This document shows, in pieces, positions 6,334 through 13,511 of a stretch of DNA of 13,771 bases. Numbering within the stretch: position 1 is the stretch's first letter; the number at the start of each line of letters is the position of its first letter. Made by a program: the position numbers and the translations under genes. This DNA comes from an uncultured beta proteobacterium (GTDB taxonomy: Bacteria > Pseudomonadota > Gammaproteobacteria > Burkholderiales > Burkholderiaceae): contig CAIMPQ010000105.1 in assembly GCA_903843315.1 (NCBI GenBank), positions 1 through 13,771 of the forward strand. Reading direction: 5' to 3'. The notes beneath the pieces were generated by a model that was not told the DNA's origin, ran no database searches, and worked only from the letters and a program-made list of their open reading frames with translations.

Positions 6334-6711
6334 ATGAAAACCTATCCAATAGCGATTGAATTAACAGTTTGGTTTGATTTGGGCTTGAATCAATATGAGT
6401 TGGTGATTGATGAAGAGCCGAAGATTTCAATTAAGAGAACGGATGATGTCTTGCATTCAAGGGCACTTTCTGCTTCCGAGGTGAGTATGCTGACTGAGGC
6501 TATTGGTGTCATTAAGGTTCCAGTAACCGAGGAGTCTAAAGGCAACCCCAGTACTAAGGCCTCATCTAGCTATGAGTTGATCATTGAGTCTGCACACTTT
6601 TCCTTGGAATTTAATTGGGAGAATCTCGACGTGGAAGCAAGTCAGTCAAATGCCTTTGAGTCTGTAGTTAAGCTTGCTAGTTTGGTTCAGAGTCTTGATT
6701 TGGAGCACTAA
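6334..6711 (+). CDS. Hypothetical protein, second gene of a two-gene unit
   Basis: This 125-residue protein is not recognised. It is acidic, has no membrane span or signal peptide, and contains a single, non-terminal run of hydroxyl residues (about 68-79, STKASSSY) that may be a linker between two parts. The first part (1-66) and the second (80-125) each have short beta-like stretches (YPIAIELTVWFDL; YELIIESAHFSLEFNW), and the end looks helical (FESVVKLASLVQSL). The ATG directly follows the upstream TAA. A GAGGTGG Shine-Dalgarno lies inside the end of the upstream gene with 5 nt spacing, indicating coupling. After the TAA at 6709-6711 the same frame stays open for 43 more codons to a TGA at 6841-6843. 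Confidence 0.7.
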   Translation: MKTYPIAIELTVWFDLGLNQYELVIDEEPKISIKRTDDVLHSRALSASEVSMLTEAIGVIKVPVTEESKGNPSTKASSSYELIIESAHFSLEFNWENLDVEASQSNAFESVVKLASLVQSLDLEH

Positions 6712-6843
6712 GGCCATTTAGCCCTCCATCGCCAGGTAATCCCTCTGGGTAAGCTTTTGTCTAAATTGGGAATTCCGGCGTTCTACCGCACGATTAATGG
6801 AGCTCCACATAAAGTCCATAGCCTAGGAATGGGCATTCCTTGA
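6712..6843 (+). other. 43-codon open stretch in frame after the 6334-6711 gene
   Basis: The frame beyond the TAA reads GHLALHRQVIPLGKLL, continues through a segment with FYRTINGAPHKVHSLGMG, and ends at TGA 6841-6843. There is no usable start codon with a Shine-Dalgarno near its beginning, so it is not called as a gene. It could be a former C-terminal extension, a remnant of an older gene or chance; 43 open codons are not statistically striking. Confidence 0.2.
6825..6840. promoter_or_regulatory. 7-bp perfect inverted repeat upstream of katG
   Basis: AGGAATG-GG-CATTCCT is a perfect dyad with 7-bp arms and a 2-bp centre. Its centre is about 48 bp upstream of the candidate katG -10 box, a usual place for an activator or repressor. 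It does not match the OxyR four-element ATAG/CTAT pattern, so the regulator is unknown. Confidence 0.35.
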
Positions 6844-6879
6844 ATGGTATTGGCAACATACTATTTTTCTGAGTTTCTC

Positions 6880-6885
6880 TATACT
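6880..6885 (+). promoter_or_regulatory. Candidate -10 box (TATACT) of katG
   Basis: TATACT matches the -10 consensus at 5 of 6 positions and would give a leader of about 36 nt. No -35 lies at a normal spacing; a TTGGCA at 6850-6855 is 24 nt away, too far. An activator-dependent promoter would fit, as is common for katG. Confidence 0.35.
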
Positions 6886-6927
6886 GAATCAAGGTTTAAT
6901 TATCAAAACTATCAAGAGGAAACTAGT

Positions 6928-9108
6928 ATGGCAGATCAAGCAGCATGTCCTTTTTCAGGCGGCAATCATCAAAAACCCAGCAATAAAGATTGGTGGCCCA
7001 ATCAATTAGATTTGAAATTGTTAAATCAAAATTCTCCATTGATTAACCCAATGGAGCCAGGGTTTGATTACGCTAAAGAATTTAAGAGTCTTGATCTGCA
7101 TGCGGTAGTCAAAGACTTAAATACATTGATGACGGATTCTCAGGACTGGTGGCCTGCAGACTATGGTCACTACGGGCCATTCTTTGTTCGTATGGCATGG
7201 CATAGCGCAGGCACTTATCGTATCGCTGATGGTCGTGGTGGCGCTGGCGCTGGTACGCAACGTTTTGCTCCCTTAAATAGCTGGCCTGATAACGGCAACC
7301 TAGATAAAGCGCGCCGCTTACTTTGGCCAATTAAGCAAAAGTATGGCAAGAAAATTTCTTGGGCAGACCTGATGGTCCTCGCAGGCACGATTGCAATGCA
7401 GTCAATGGGATTTAAGATTTTTGGTTTTGCTGGCGGTCGCGTAGATGTATGGGAAGCTGAAGATATCTACTGGGGCCCTGAAGGTAAGTGGCTTGCAGAT
7501 GAGCGTTATAAGGGAGATCGGGAGTTAGCAAATCCTTTGGCTGCTGTGCAAATGGGTCTTATCTATGTGAATCCTGAGGGTCCCAATGCCAATCCAGATC
7601 CAATTGCTGCTGCAAGGGATATTCGTGAAACCTTTGCCCGTATGGCAATGGATGATGAAGAAACGGTTGCCTTGATTGCAGGCGGCCATACCTTCGGTAA
7701 AGCGCATGGTGCTGCTGATCCTGCTAAATATGTAGGCCCAGAACCAGAGGCTGCTCCCATCAACGAGCAAGGATTTGGTTGGAAAAATTCCTATGGCAGT
7801 GGAAATGGTGATGACACCATTACGAGCGGATTAGAAGGCGCTTGGACCACAAATCCTATTGCATGGGATAACAATTATTTCGAGAATCTCTTTGGCTATG
7901 ACTGGGAGCTCACTAAGAGTCCAGCTGGTGCTCATCAGTGGACGCCTAAGGAGGCATCTGCGGCTGGCACAGTTCCAGATGCACATGATCCCAATAAAAA
8001 GCATGCCCCCATGATGTTTACCACGGACTTAGCGCTGAAGTTGGATCCAAGTTACGCAAAGATCTCAAGGCATTTTTATGAAAATCCACAGGCACTTGCT
8101 GATGTCTTTGCCAAGGCTTGGTATAAGTTAACTCACCGGGATATGGGTCCTTTGTCTCGCTATCTTGGGCCTTTGGTTCCAAAAGAAACGCTGATTTGGC
8201 AAGACCCAGTTCCCCCAGTTGATCATCCATTGATCAATGATCAGGATATTGCTGCGTTAAAAATAAAATTACTTGGCTCGGGCCTATCTATTGCCCAATT
8301 GGTCAGAACCGCTTGGGCGTCAGCTGTTACTTTCCGTGGCGGCGATAAGCGGGGCGGTGCTAACGGTGCACGTATTCGTCTTGCTCCCCAGAAAGATTGG
8401 CTAGTGAATCAACCTGGGGAGTTAGCCAAAACATTACAAGTTATTGAAGGCATCCAAAAAGAATTTAATAGTGCACAAACCAACGGCAAGAAAGTTTCCA
8501 TTGCTGACCTGATTGTTCTGGGTGGTAGTGCTGCAATCGAAGAGGCTGCCAAAAAAGCAGGACATGCGCTTACTGTTGGTTTTGCAGCGGGTCGTACAGA
8601 TGCAAGCCAAGCTGATACGGATGTCCATTCCTTTGCGGTATTGGAGCCCACATCCGATGGTTTTCGCAACTATCTCGGTAAAGGGTATGAAGATCAAGCT
8701 GCAGAGCTCCTCATTGATAGAGCTAATCAGTTAACGCTTACCGCCCCTGAAATGACGGTATTGATTGGTGGCATGCGAGTGTTGAATGCAAACTTTGATC
8801 AATCGCCACTCGGTGTCTTCACGAAGCGTCCCGAAACATTGAGTAATGATTTCTTTGTCAATTTATTGGATATGACAACAGCTTGGAGTATGTCAGGAAC
8901 TAAGGGTGTACTAGATGGGCGCGATCGCAAATCGAATGCACTGAAGTGGACTGGCACCTTAGTCGATCTCGTATTTGGTTCGAATTCAGAGCTGCGGGCG
9001 CTTGCTGAGGTCTATGGTAGTAGCGATGCAGAACAAAAATTTGTGCGTGATTTTGCAACTGCCTGGACTAAGGTGATGAATTTAGATCGATATGATCTGA
9101 AATCGTAA
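6928..9108 (+). CDS. katG: Catalase-peroxidase
   Basis: The 726-residue product is a full-length bifunctional haem catalase-peroxidase that removes H2O2, the same length as E. coli KatG. In the N-terminal domain the distal site R88, W91, H92 (VRMAWHSAGTYR), the proximal haem ligand H254 (GGHTFGKAHG) and the expected Met-Tyr-Trp crosslink partners W91, Y213 (LIYVNPEGP) and M239 (RMAMDD) are all present. An Asp near 367 in TTDLALKLDPSY is the likely proximal-site Asp. The C-terminal half (from about 430) is the usual degenerate peroxidase repeat (VRTAWASAVTFRGGDKRGG). The ATG at 6928 is chosen because AGAGGA lies 7 nt upstream and MADQAACPFSGG is a normal KatG start; an in-frame ATG at 6844 would add 28 unrelated residues. 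The gene is monocistronic: its own promoter region is upstream and a strong hairpin downstream. Confidence 0.98.
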   Translation: MADQAACPFSGGNHQKPSNKDWWPNQLDLKLLNQNSPLINPMEPGFDYAKEFKSLDLHAVVKDLNTLMTDSQDWWPADYGHYGPFFVRMAWHSAGTYRIADGRGGAGAGTQRFAPLNSWPDNGNLDKARRLLWPIKQKYGKKISWADLMVLAGTIAMQSMGFKIFGFAGGRVDVWEAEDIYWGPEGKWLADERYKGDRELANPLAAVQMGLIYVNPEGPNANPDPIAAARDIRETFARMAMDDEETVALIAGGHTFGKAHGAADPAKYVGPEPEAAPINEQGFGWKNSYGSGNGDDTITSGLEGAWTTNPIAWDNNYFENLFGYDWELTKSPAGAHQWTPKEASAAGTVPDAHDPNKKHAPMMFTTDLALKLDPSYAKISRHFYENPQALADVFAKAWYKLTHRDMGPLSRYLGPLVPKETLIWQDPVPPVDHPLINDQDIAALKIKLLGSGLSIAQLVRTAWASAVTFRGGDKRGGANGARIRLAPQKDWLVNQPGELAKTLQVIEGIQKEFNSAQTNGKKVSIADLIVLGGSAAIEEAAKKAGHALTVGFAAGRTDASQADTDVHSFAVLEPTSDGFRNYLGKGYEDQAAELLIDRANQLTLTAPEMTVLIGGMRVLNANFDQSPLGVFTKRPETLSNDFFVNLLDMTTAWSMSGTKGVLDGRDRKSNALKWTGTLVDLVFGSNSELRALAEVYGSSDAEQKFVRDFATAWTKVMNLDRYDLKS

Positions 9109-9134
9109 AGATGAATCAAATATGAGGCTGCAAA

Positions 9135-9170
9135 AGATTGCTGAGCAGTAGCAGTACTGCTTAGCAATCT
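9135..9170. terminator. Long convergent hairpin between katG and the CoA-ester lyase gene
   Basis: Arms 9135-9150 and 9155-9170 pair over 16 bp with a single G-U and a 4-nt GCAG loop (arm AGATTGCTGAGCAGTA). On the minus strand the stem is followed by TTTT, so it works best as terminator of the lyase gene. On the plus strand the bases that follow (CCCACTC) are not a T-tract, so for katG it is more likely a 3'-end stabiliser or a weak terminator. Confidence 0.75.
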
Positions 9171-9192
9171 CCCACTCTTCCTCTTAAGTGAT

Positions 9193-10065
9193 TCAGCTTG
9201 TATATGAGGCGATAGCCTTAGCAAGAGTCAAAATTCTTTTGGCATCTTGAATATGCAGTTCTTCTATCAACTTGCCATTGAGAACGGCAATTCCCGCGCC
9301 TGATTGAATTGCTGCTTCATAGGCAGCAATTCTTTCTTGTGCTTCACTAATTTCAGCTGAAGACGGCCCAAACATTTCATTTGCAAAAGCGATTTGATTG
9401 GGGTGAATCAAGGTTTTGCCATCGAATCCCATATCCCTTCCCTGAATACAGGACTGCTTTAGTCCTGCTTCATCATCCAAGGAGAGGTGTACCCCATCCA
9501 AGACACACAGACCATATGCTCTGGCTGCGAGCACTGAGAGGGAGAGCGCAGTCTGCGTCTCAACTCTATTGGGGGTATGGCGCGCATGTAAATCTTTGAC
9601 TAGGTCTGAGGTGCCTAATACCAAGGTTTCTAGCAAGGGATGTGCGTTAGCGATCTCTTGAAGTCTCAAGATTGCTAGCGGTGTTTCAATCATGGCCCAG
9701 ATCGTCATGGTTTCTGGAGCGTTCATTTTCTTGAGATGTTCTGCCAGCGTCTGAATCTGTTCCGCAGACTCGACTTTGGGCAATACGATTGCATCAGCGT
9801 TGCTATGAGCAAAGGCTTTTAAGTCATCTATACCCCAAGTCGTGTTTAGGCCATTGATTCTCACAACTGCTTCACGATAGCCAAATCCCGAACCCAAGGC
9901 TGCCAGAATATTTTCTCGCGCAGCAGCTTTCGCATCTGGAGCAACCGCATCCTCTAAATCCAAGATCAGTGAATCCGCTGGCAAACTTTTGGCTTTTTCC
10001 AAAGCCCTCGTGTTGGCACCAGGCATATAAAGAACGGAGCGTCGGGGACGACTGGTATTAATCAT
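9193..10065 (-). CDS. CoA-ester lyase, HpcH/HpaI aldolase (CitE-like) family
   Basis: The 290-residue product fits the CitE-like branch of the HpcH/HpaI family, Mg2+-dependent enzymes that cleave or hydrolyse CoA esters such as (3S)-citramalyl-CoA, malyl-CoA or beta-methylmalyl-CoA. The start RRSVLYMPGANTRALEKA and LILDLEDAVAPDAKAAAR (about 34-50) are typical. R69 (VVRINGLNT), E127 (MIETPLAIL) and D154 (GTSDLVKDL) match the substrate arginine and two metal ligands. It is not next to citrate lyase citD or citF, so it is not a citrate lyase subunit. The actual substrate cannot be decided. Start at 10065 has no clear Shine-Dalgarno. It is transcribed in the same direction as the upstream DUF4239 gene, but a probable terminator lies between them. 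Confidence 0.9.
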   Translation of the reverse strand: MINTSRPRRSVLYMPGANTRALEKAKSLPADSLILDLEDAVAPDAKAAARENILAALGSGFGYREAVVRINGLNTTWGIDDLKAFAHSNADAIVLPKVESAEQIQTLAEHLKKMNAPETMTIWAMIETPLAILRLQEIANAHPLLETLVLGTSDLVKDLHARHTPNRVETQTALSLSVLAARAYGLCVLDGVHLSLDDEAGLKQSCIQGRDMGFDGKTLIHPNQIAFANEMFGPSSAEISEAQERIAAYEAAIQSGAGIAVLNGKLIEELHIQDAKRILTLAKAIASYTS

Positions 10066-10106
10066 AGGGACGTAGTGAGAAGGTGAATGAGATAAAAAAA
10101 TAGCTT

Positions 10107-10144
10107 AAATGAAACAGGCCACTCTTGGTATTGATAGTAGCCTG
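10107..10144 (-). terminator. Probable terminator of the DUF4239 gene
   Basis: On the minus strand, arms 10144-10136 and 10123-10115 (CAGGCTACT with AGTGGCCTG) form a 9-bp stem with one wobble and a 12-nt loop, followed by TTTCATTT. It begins 24 nt after the gene's stop. A seven-T run on the same strand (10100-10094) lies a little further downstream. Confidence 0.5.
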
Positions 10145-10167
10145 ATTGGGTAATCGTTCTTTATTTA

Positions 10168-10962
10168 TTAGTAAGCCCAGGCAACTTTTAACAAAGCCTC
10201 AAAGGCATTAGGAGGTATTGCCATTGGCCCTAAGAAGGGGTGGATAAATAATACGAGGAAATAGACCACACCGGTGATGGTTGAGCCTAGGAAGAAAATG
10301 AGAATGATATGAGTACGTGCAGACTTCATTTCAAAGAGACAGGAGAAGCAGAGGAAGACGAGCGTACTCATGAAAAGCCCCAGCGCTGCAGGGTAAGATA
10401 AGGCGAAATGGGCGCTATAGATGCGGTTTCGCCGCAGTTCCTCAACCTGCCCAAGTAGGGTCAACATGCGTTGATGTGCATTGGATTGACCCGTATTTTG
10501 TGGTTGGAAATTATTAACAAGCCTGGTTATTTTTAATATCTCTTGATAGGCCTCAATGCTAAATTGATTCTTACTTAATAAAGGCCACTCCTTATTGATC
10601 ACTGAACTTGTATAGGACCTAAGACCTTCTCTGCCAGGACGCTCAATTTCGGTTGGGAAAGCAGAAAACAAGTGGTACATATTATTCATGGTGCTAGCTT
10701 CTTTGGACACTGCTTCACTGACGCCATTGTAGTTTTGCCAAACTAATACCGTAACGAAAGCAAATACGAGGCTATAAATAATCCCCATGGCGTTATAGAT
10801 GTAGCCCGCAAATTCATAATCTTTTCCAAAGCGATATTCTGGAATGAGCTTTTGGAAGACCCAATAAATTGAATAACAAATAGAGAGTACAACAACTCCC
10901 AGCAGCAATAGAAGCACCCAGTCAGAATGCTGTAGTGCAAATCTCAAAAAAGGAAAGTCCAT
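10168..10962 (-). CDS. DUF4239-type (bestrophin-like domain) membrane protein
   Basis: The 264-residue product has four clear membrane spans, at about residues 15-35, 55-76, 187-210 and 217-241, in a two-plus-two arrangement around a soluble middle of about 110 residues. Characteristic DUF4239 stretches are visible: NAMGIIYSLVFAFVTVLVWQ then a KEASTMNNMYHLF segment just after the second span, and LFIHPFLGPMAIPPNAFE near the end. DUF4239 has been described as bestrophin-like, but no function is established, and channel activity is not shown by the sequence. There is no signal peptide beyond the first span. The gene is divergent from gabD across a 228-237 nt region, and followed on its strand by the CoA-ester lyase gene after a likely terminator. 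GATAAT (minus strand, 10988-10983) is a possible -10 box. Confidence 0.85.
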   Translation of the reverse strand: MDFPFLRFALQHSDWVLLLLLGVVVLSICYSIYWVFQKLIPEYRFGKDYEFAGYIYNAMGIIYSLVFAFVTVLVWQNYNGVSEAVSKEASTMNNMYHLFSAFPTEIERPGREGLRSYTSSVINKEWPLLSKNQFSIEAYQEILKITRLVNNFQPQNTGQSNAHQRMLTLLGQVEELRRNRIYSAHFALSYPAALGLFMSTLVFLCFSCLFEMKSARTHIILIFFLGSTITGVVYFLVLFIHPFLGPMAIPPNAFEALLKVAWAY

Positions 10963-10998
10963 ATTTCAGCCGTATTAGAAAGATTATCAAGGGGGTAT

Positions 10999-11035
10999 TG
11001 GTTTACAGGGCATGCTAAACCATAGCCTAAACCAT
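10999..11035. repeat. Three copies of a TAAACCA element in the DUF4239-gabD region
   Basis: TGGTTTA at 10999-11005 is inverted relative to TAAACCA at 11016-11022; the two arms are perfect over 7 bp with a 10-nt spacer. A second direct copy follows, so CTAAACCAT occurs at 11015-11023 and 11027-11035, 12 bp apart and therefore on nearly the same DNA face. The arrangement suggests a protein-binding site near the DUF4239 promoter. Confidence 0.35.
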
Positions 11036-11079
11036 TTTTCCAAGAAAATAAAAGCCCTGTCGTTTCTTTATAGGGTCTG

Positions 11080-11102
11080 CTTAACTGGGCGCAGCAGTTA
11101 AG
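11080..11102. promoter_or_regulatory. Inverted repeat, possible operator for gabD
   Basis: CTTAACTG (11080-11087) and CAGTTAAG (11095-11102) are perfect 8-bp inverted repeats separated by 7 nt. No T-tract follows on either strand, so a terminator is unlikely. The position, about 90-110 bp upstream of gabD in a divergent region, suits a regulator-binding site. The regulator is unknown. Confidence 0.4.
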
Positions 11103-11199
11103 ATTCCAATGTTCAAGCTGTGTCAAAATGGACGGTAGTGGGGTTTGGTAAGCCTAGACCCTTGTCGGCAATGACTAGTCTAATCATCGAGTGCAAAAT

Positions 11200-12654
11200 A
11201 TGAGTAATTTACCCTTTCAGTTTGAGAAAGCCTATATCAACGGTCAATGGGTCGAGGCCGATAACGGGGCAACGATTTCCGTGACCAATCCGGCGACCGG
11301 AGAGTTGATTGGAACAGTCCCTAAAATGGGCGCAATCGAAACTCGCAGGGCGATTAATTTTGCCAGTGAGGCATTGCCAGCTTGGAGAGAAAAAACTGCT
11401 AAAGCGCGCGCAAGGATTTTACGAAACTGGTTTGATCTCATTATAAAAAATCAAGAGGCGTTAGCGCAGTTGATGACGGCAGAGCAAGGTAAGCCTTTAG
11501 TAGAGAGTAGGGGTGAGATTGTCTATGCAGCCTCTTTTATTGAATGGTTTGGTGAAGAAGCAAAGCGTGTTTATGGTGAAACTATTCCCGGTCATGTTGC
11601 AGATAAAAGATTAATCGTGATCAAGCAGCCTATCGGGGTTTGCGCAGCTATTACCCCTTGGAACTTTCCAGCGGCCATGATTACGCGTAAGGTGGGGCCG
11701 GCTCTAGCTGCAGGCTGCACCATTGTGCTCAAGCCTGCCAGTCAAACTCCATTTAGTGCTTTAGCTCTTTGCCAGTTGGCCGAAGAGGCTGGTGTGCCTC
11801 CAGGAGTATTTTCTTGTGTGACTGGTTCTGCAACGGAGATTGGCGGCGAACTATCCTCAAACCCAATTGTAAAAAAACTGAGTTTTACTGGATCGACAGA
11901 AATTGGAAAATTACTTTTAGCGCAATGTGCCACTACTGTTAAGAAGACTTCAATGGAGTTAGGTGGCAATGCTCCATTTATTGTGTTCGATGATGCAGAT
12001 ATCGATGAAGCCGTTAAAGGTGCCATGATTTCTAAATACAGAAATGCAGGGCAAACCTGTGTATGTGCAAATCGAATCCTGGTGCAAGATTCTGTTTATG
12101 ACGTCTTTGTAGAAAAGTTCTCTAAAGCAGTCAGTGCTTTAACAGTAGGGAATGGCGCTGATGATGGCACCATCATTGGGCCATTGATTGACGATAAGGC
12201 ATTAGCTAAAGTGGAAGAACAAGTAAGTGATGCTGTAAAGAAAGGTGGAAAAGTGATGGTTGGGGGTAAACGCCATTCACTTGGAGGGTCTTTCTTTGAG
12301 CCTACCGTTATTTCAGGGGCCACAAAAGAGATGCTTGCATTTAAAGAAGAAACATTTGGCCCATTAGCACCTATCTTCAAATTTACAACAGAGGCTGAGG
12401 CTATTGCGCTAGCGAATGATACGCAATTTGGTTTAGCAGCTTATTTCTATGGGCAAAATATTGGTCGGGTATGGCGAGTTGCTGAGGCGCTAGAGTATGG
12501 CATTGTTGGCATTAATGAGGGCCTCATCTCAACAGAAGTAGCACCTTTTGGCGGCGTTAAAGAGAGCGGGCTAGGTCGCGAAGGTTCCAGTCATGGAATT
12601 GATGACTATCTAGAAATGAAATACCTCTGTATGGGTGGAATTAAAGAGGCCTAA
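11200..12654 (+). CDS. gabD: Succinate-semialdehyde dehydrogenase, NAD(P)+-dependent
   Basis: The 484-residue product is an aldehyde dehydrogenase that oxidises succinate semialdehyde to succinate, the last step of GABA breakdown. It aligns closely with E. coli GabD along its length: PWNFPAAMITRKVGPALAAG, SFTGSTEIGKLLLAQCA, the general base E253 in MELGGNAPFIVFDDAD, the catalytic C287 in RNAGQTCVCANR, then KEETFGPLAP, GLAAYFYG and a PFGGVKESGLGREGSSHGI ending. These positions match E. coli Glu and Cys to within one residue. The ATG at 11200 is preferred; an in-frame GTG at 11191 would add three residues, and neither has a strong Shine-Dalgarno. TCTAAT (11179-11184) is a possible -10 box. No gabT is in view. 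The nitroreductase gene follows after 32 nt without a terminator, so an operon is likely. Paralogues for glutarate semialdehyde are an alternative. Confidence 0.94.
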   Translation: MSNLPFQFEKAYINGQWVEADNGATISVTNPATGELIGTVPKMGAIETRRAINFASEALPAWREKTAKARARILRNWFDLIIKNQEALAQLMTAEQGKPLVESRGEIVYAASFIEWFGEEAKRVYGETIPGHVADKRLIVIKQPIGVCAAITPWNFPAAMITRKVGPALAAGCTIVLKPASQTPFSALALCQLAEEAGVPPGVFSCVTGSATEIGGELSSNPIVKKLSFTGSTEIGKLLLAQCATTVKKTSMELGGNAPFIVFDDADIDEAVKGAMISKYRNAGQTCVCANRILVQDSVYDVFVEKFSKAVSALTVGNGADDGTIIGPLIDDKALAKVEEQVSDAVKKGGKVMVGGKRHSLGGSFFEPTVISGATKEMLAFKEETFGPLAPIFKFTTEAEAIALANDTQFGLAAYFYGQNIGRVWRVAEALEYGIVGINEGLISTEVAPFGGVKESGLGREGSSHGIDDYLEMKYLCMGGIKEA

Positions 12655-12686
12655 CTGATTTAAATATTTACTATAAGAGCTGATTG

Positions 12687-13382
12687 ATGAAATCTTTAAC
12701 TCCAGCAGACGCCATTAGCTCCCGAATGTCTGTTCGTGCGTTTACTGAAGAAGGCGTTTCGAAAGAAACCATCATCAAGCTCTTAAATTTGGCAGCTCGA
12801 GCACCCTCGGGAACAAATACGCAGCCTTGGAAAGTTTATGTCTTAGAAGGGGAGAAACTTCAAGACTTATGCAATCAGGTCTGTACTGCCTATGACAGCA
12901 TTGCTGCAAATCCAGAGCTCGCAAAAGAGTTTAAGCCTGCATACGACTATTACCCAACTAAGTGGTTTAGTCCCTATATCGATAGGCGCCGCGAAAATGG
13001 CTGGGGTCTCTATGGTCTCTTAGGAATCACCAAGGGCGATAAAGATAAGATGCATGCACAACATCGTAAGAACTTTACCGCTTTTGGTGCGCCAATATGC
13101 TTATTCTTTACGATCGACAAAGAGCTTGGTAAGGGTTCAATGCTTGACTACGGTATGTTCTTACAAAACTTCATGATTGCAGCAAGAGGCGAAGGTTTGG
13201 ATACTTGCCCACAGGCTGCATGGAATGACTATTCAAAAATGATTTTGCCGTTTATAGGTGCAGCTGATAATGAAATGCTGGTATGCGGTATGGCGTTGGG
13301 TTATGCCGATCAGAGTGAAATCGTAAATACCTTTCATACTCCGCGTGTTGGTGCAGAAGAATTTACTACCTGGATCACTTAA
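12687..13382 (+). CDS. Nitroreductase family protein (FMN-dependent oxidoreductase)
   Basis: The 231-residue product fits the FMN-binding nitroreductase family, NAD(P)H-dependent flavoenzymes reducing nitro compounds, quinones or related acceptors in the cytoplasm. Family motifs are present: the N-terminal SSRMSVRAFTEE (R17), the FMN-binding loop APSGTNTQPWKVYVL (39-53), the GMFLQNFMIAARGEGLDTCP segment (156-175) and the closing CGMALGYADQSEIVN (200-214). Length and order resemble the larger 4-nitrobenzoate/NfnB-type members, but the physiological substrate is unknown. The ATG at 12687 is chosen over a TTG at 12684; AAGAG lies 7 nt upstream. It is 32 nt after gabD on the same strand and probably co-transcribed. 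No clear terminator follows. Confidence 0.93.
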   Translation: MKSLTPADAISSRMSVRAFTEEGVSKETIIKLLNLAARAPSGTNTQPWKVYVLEGEKLQDLCNQVCTAYDSIAANPELAKEFKPAYDYYPTKWFSPYIDRRRENGWGLYGLLGITKGDKDKMHAQHRKNFTAFGAPICLFFTIDKELGKGSMLDYGMFLQNFMIAARGEGLDTCPQAAWNDYSKMILPFIGAADNEMLVCGMALGYADQSEIVNTFHTPRVGAEEFTTWIT

Positions 13383-13429
13383 TCTTGTAAATATTCAAAA
13401 AAAGTATTGCCAAGAGTTTATGCTGCCCT

Positions 13430-13460
13430 AAGCCTTCATCTGAGGCTTGTTAGAAAGCCT
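13430..13460 (+). repeat. Alternating AAGCCT / AGGCTT / AAGCCT arms upstream of gdhA
   Basis: AAGCCT (13430-13435), AGGCTT (13443-13448) and AAGCCT (13455-13460) are spaced by 7 and 6 nt. The middle arm can pair perfectly with either neighbour, giving two mutually exclusive 6-bp hairpins. No T-tract follows. It may act as an RNA switch if transcribed from gabD/nitroreductase, or as a DNA-binding site if the gdhA promoter lies downstream of it. Confidence 0.3.
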
Positions 13461-13511
13461 AAGGTAATATATCTAGGTCAATCTATTTACTCGTCTCTTA
13501 CTGGAGAACGT

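Noticed and set aside
6712..6840. Remnant of an alkyltransferase-like (MGMT) protein
   Set aside because: The short translation gave a passing resemblance in length and basic character, but the PCHR active-site motif is absent and no alignment could be made.
6841..6892. An OxyR-type site upstream of katG
   Set aside because: ATAG and CTAT tetramers occur nearby, but two CTAT copies are 14 nt apart rather than the 18 the four-element pattern needs, and the intervening ATAG elements are missing.
7525..7770. Antisense frames of 66-81 codons inside katG (also at 8409-8697)
   Set aside because: They lie wholly within a well-supported katG on the opposite strand and have no ribosome-binding site or known domain; they are shadows of the real gene.
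8220..8243. Three TGATCA sites within 24 bp in katG
   Set aside because: They fall on ordinary codons (VDHPLINDQD), and no Dam-type methylation role can be supported from the sequence.
10944..11126. A 60-codon minus-strand frame overlapping the start of the DUF4239 gene
   Set aside because: It has no Shine-Dalgarno, no recognisable domain, overlaps the regulatory repeats, and looks like chance open frame in the divergent region.
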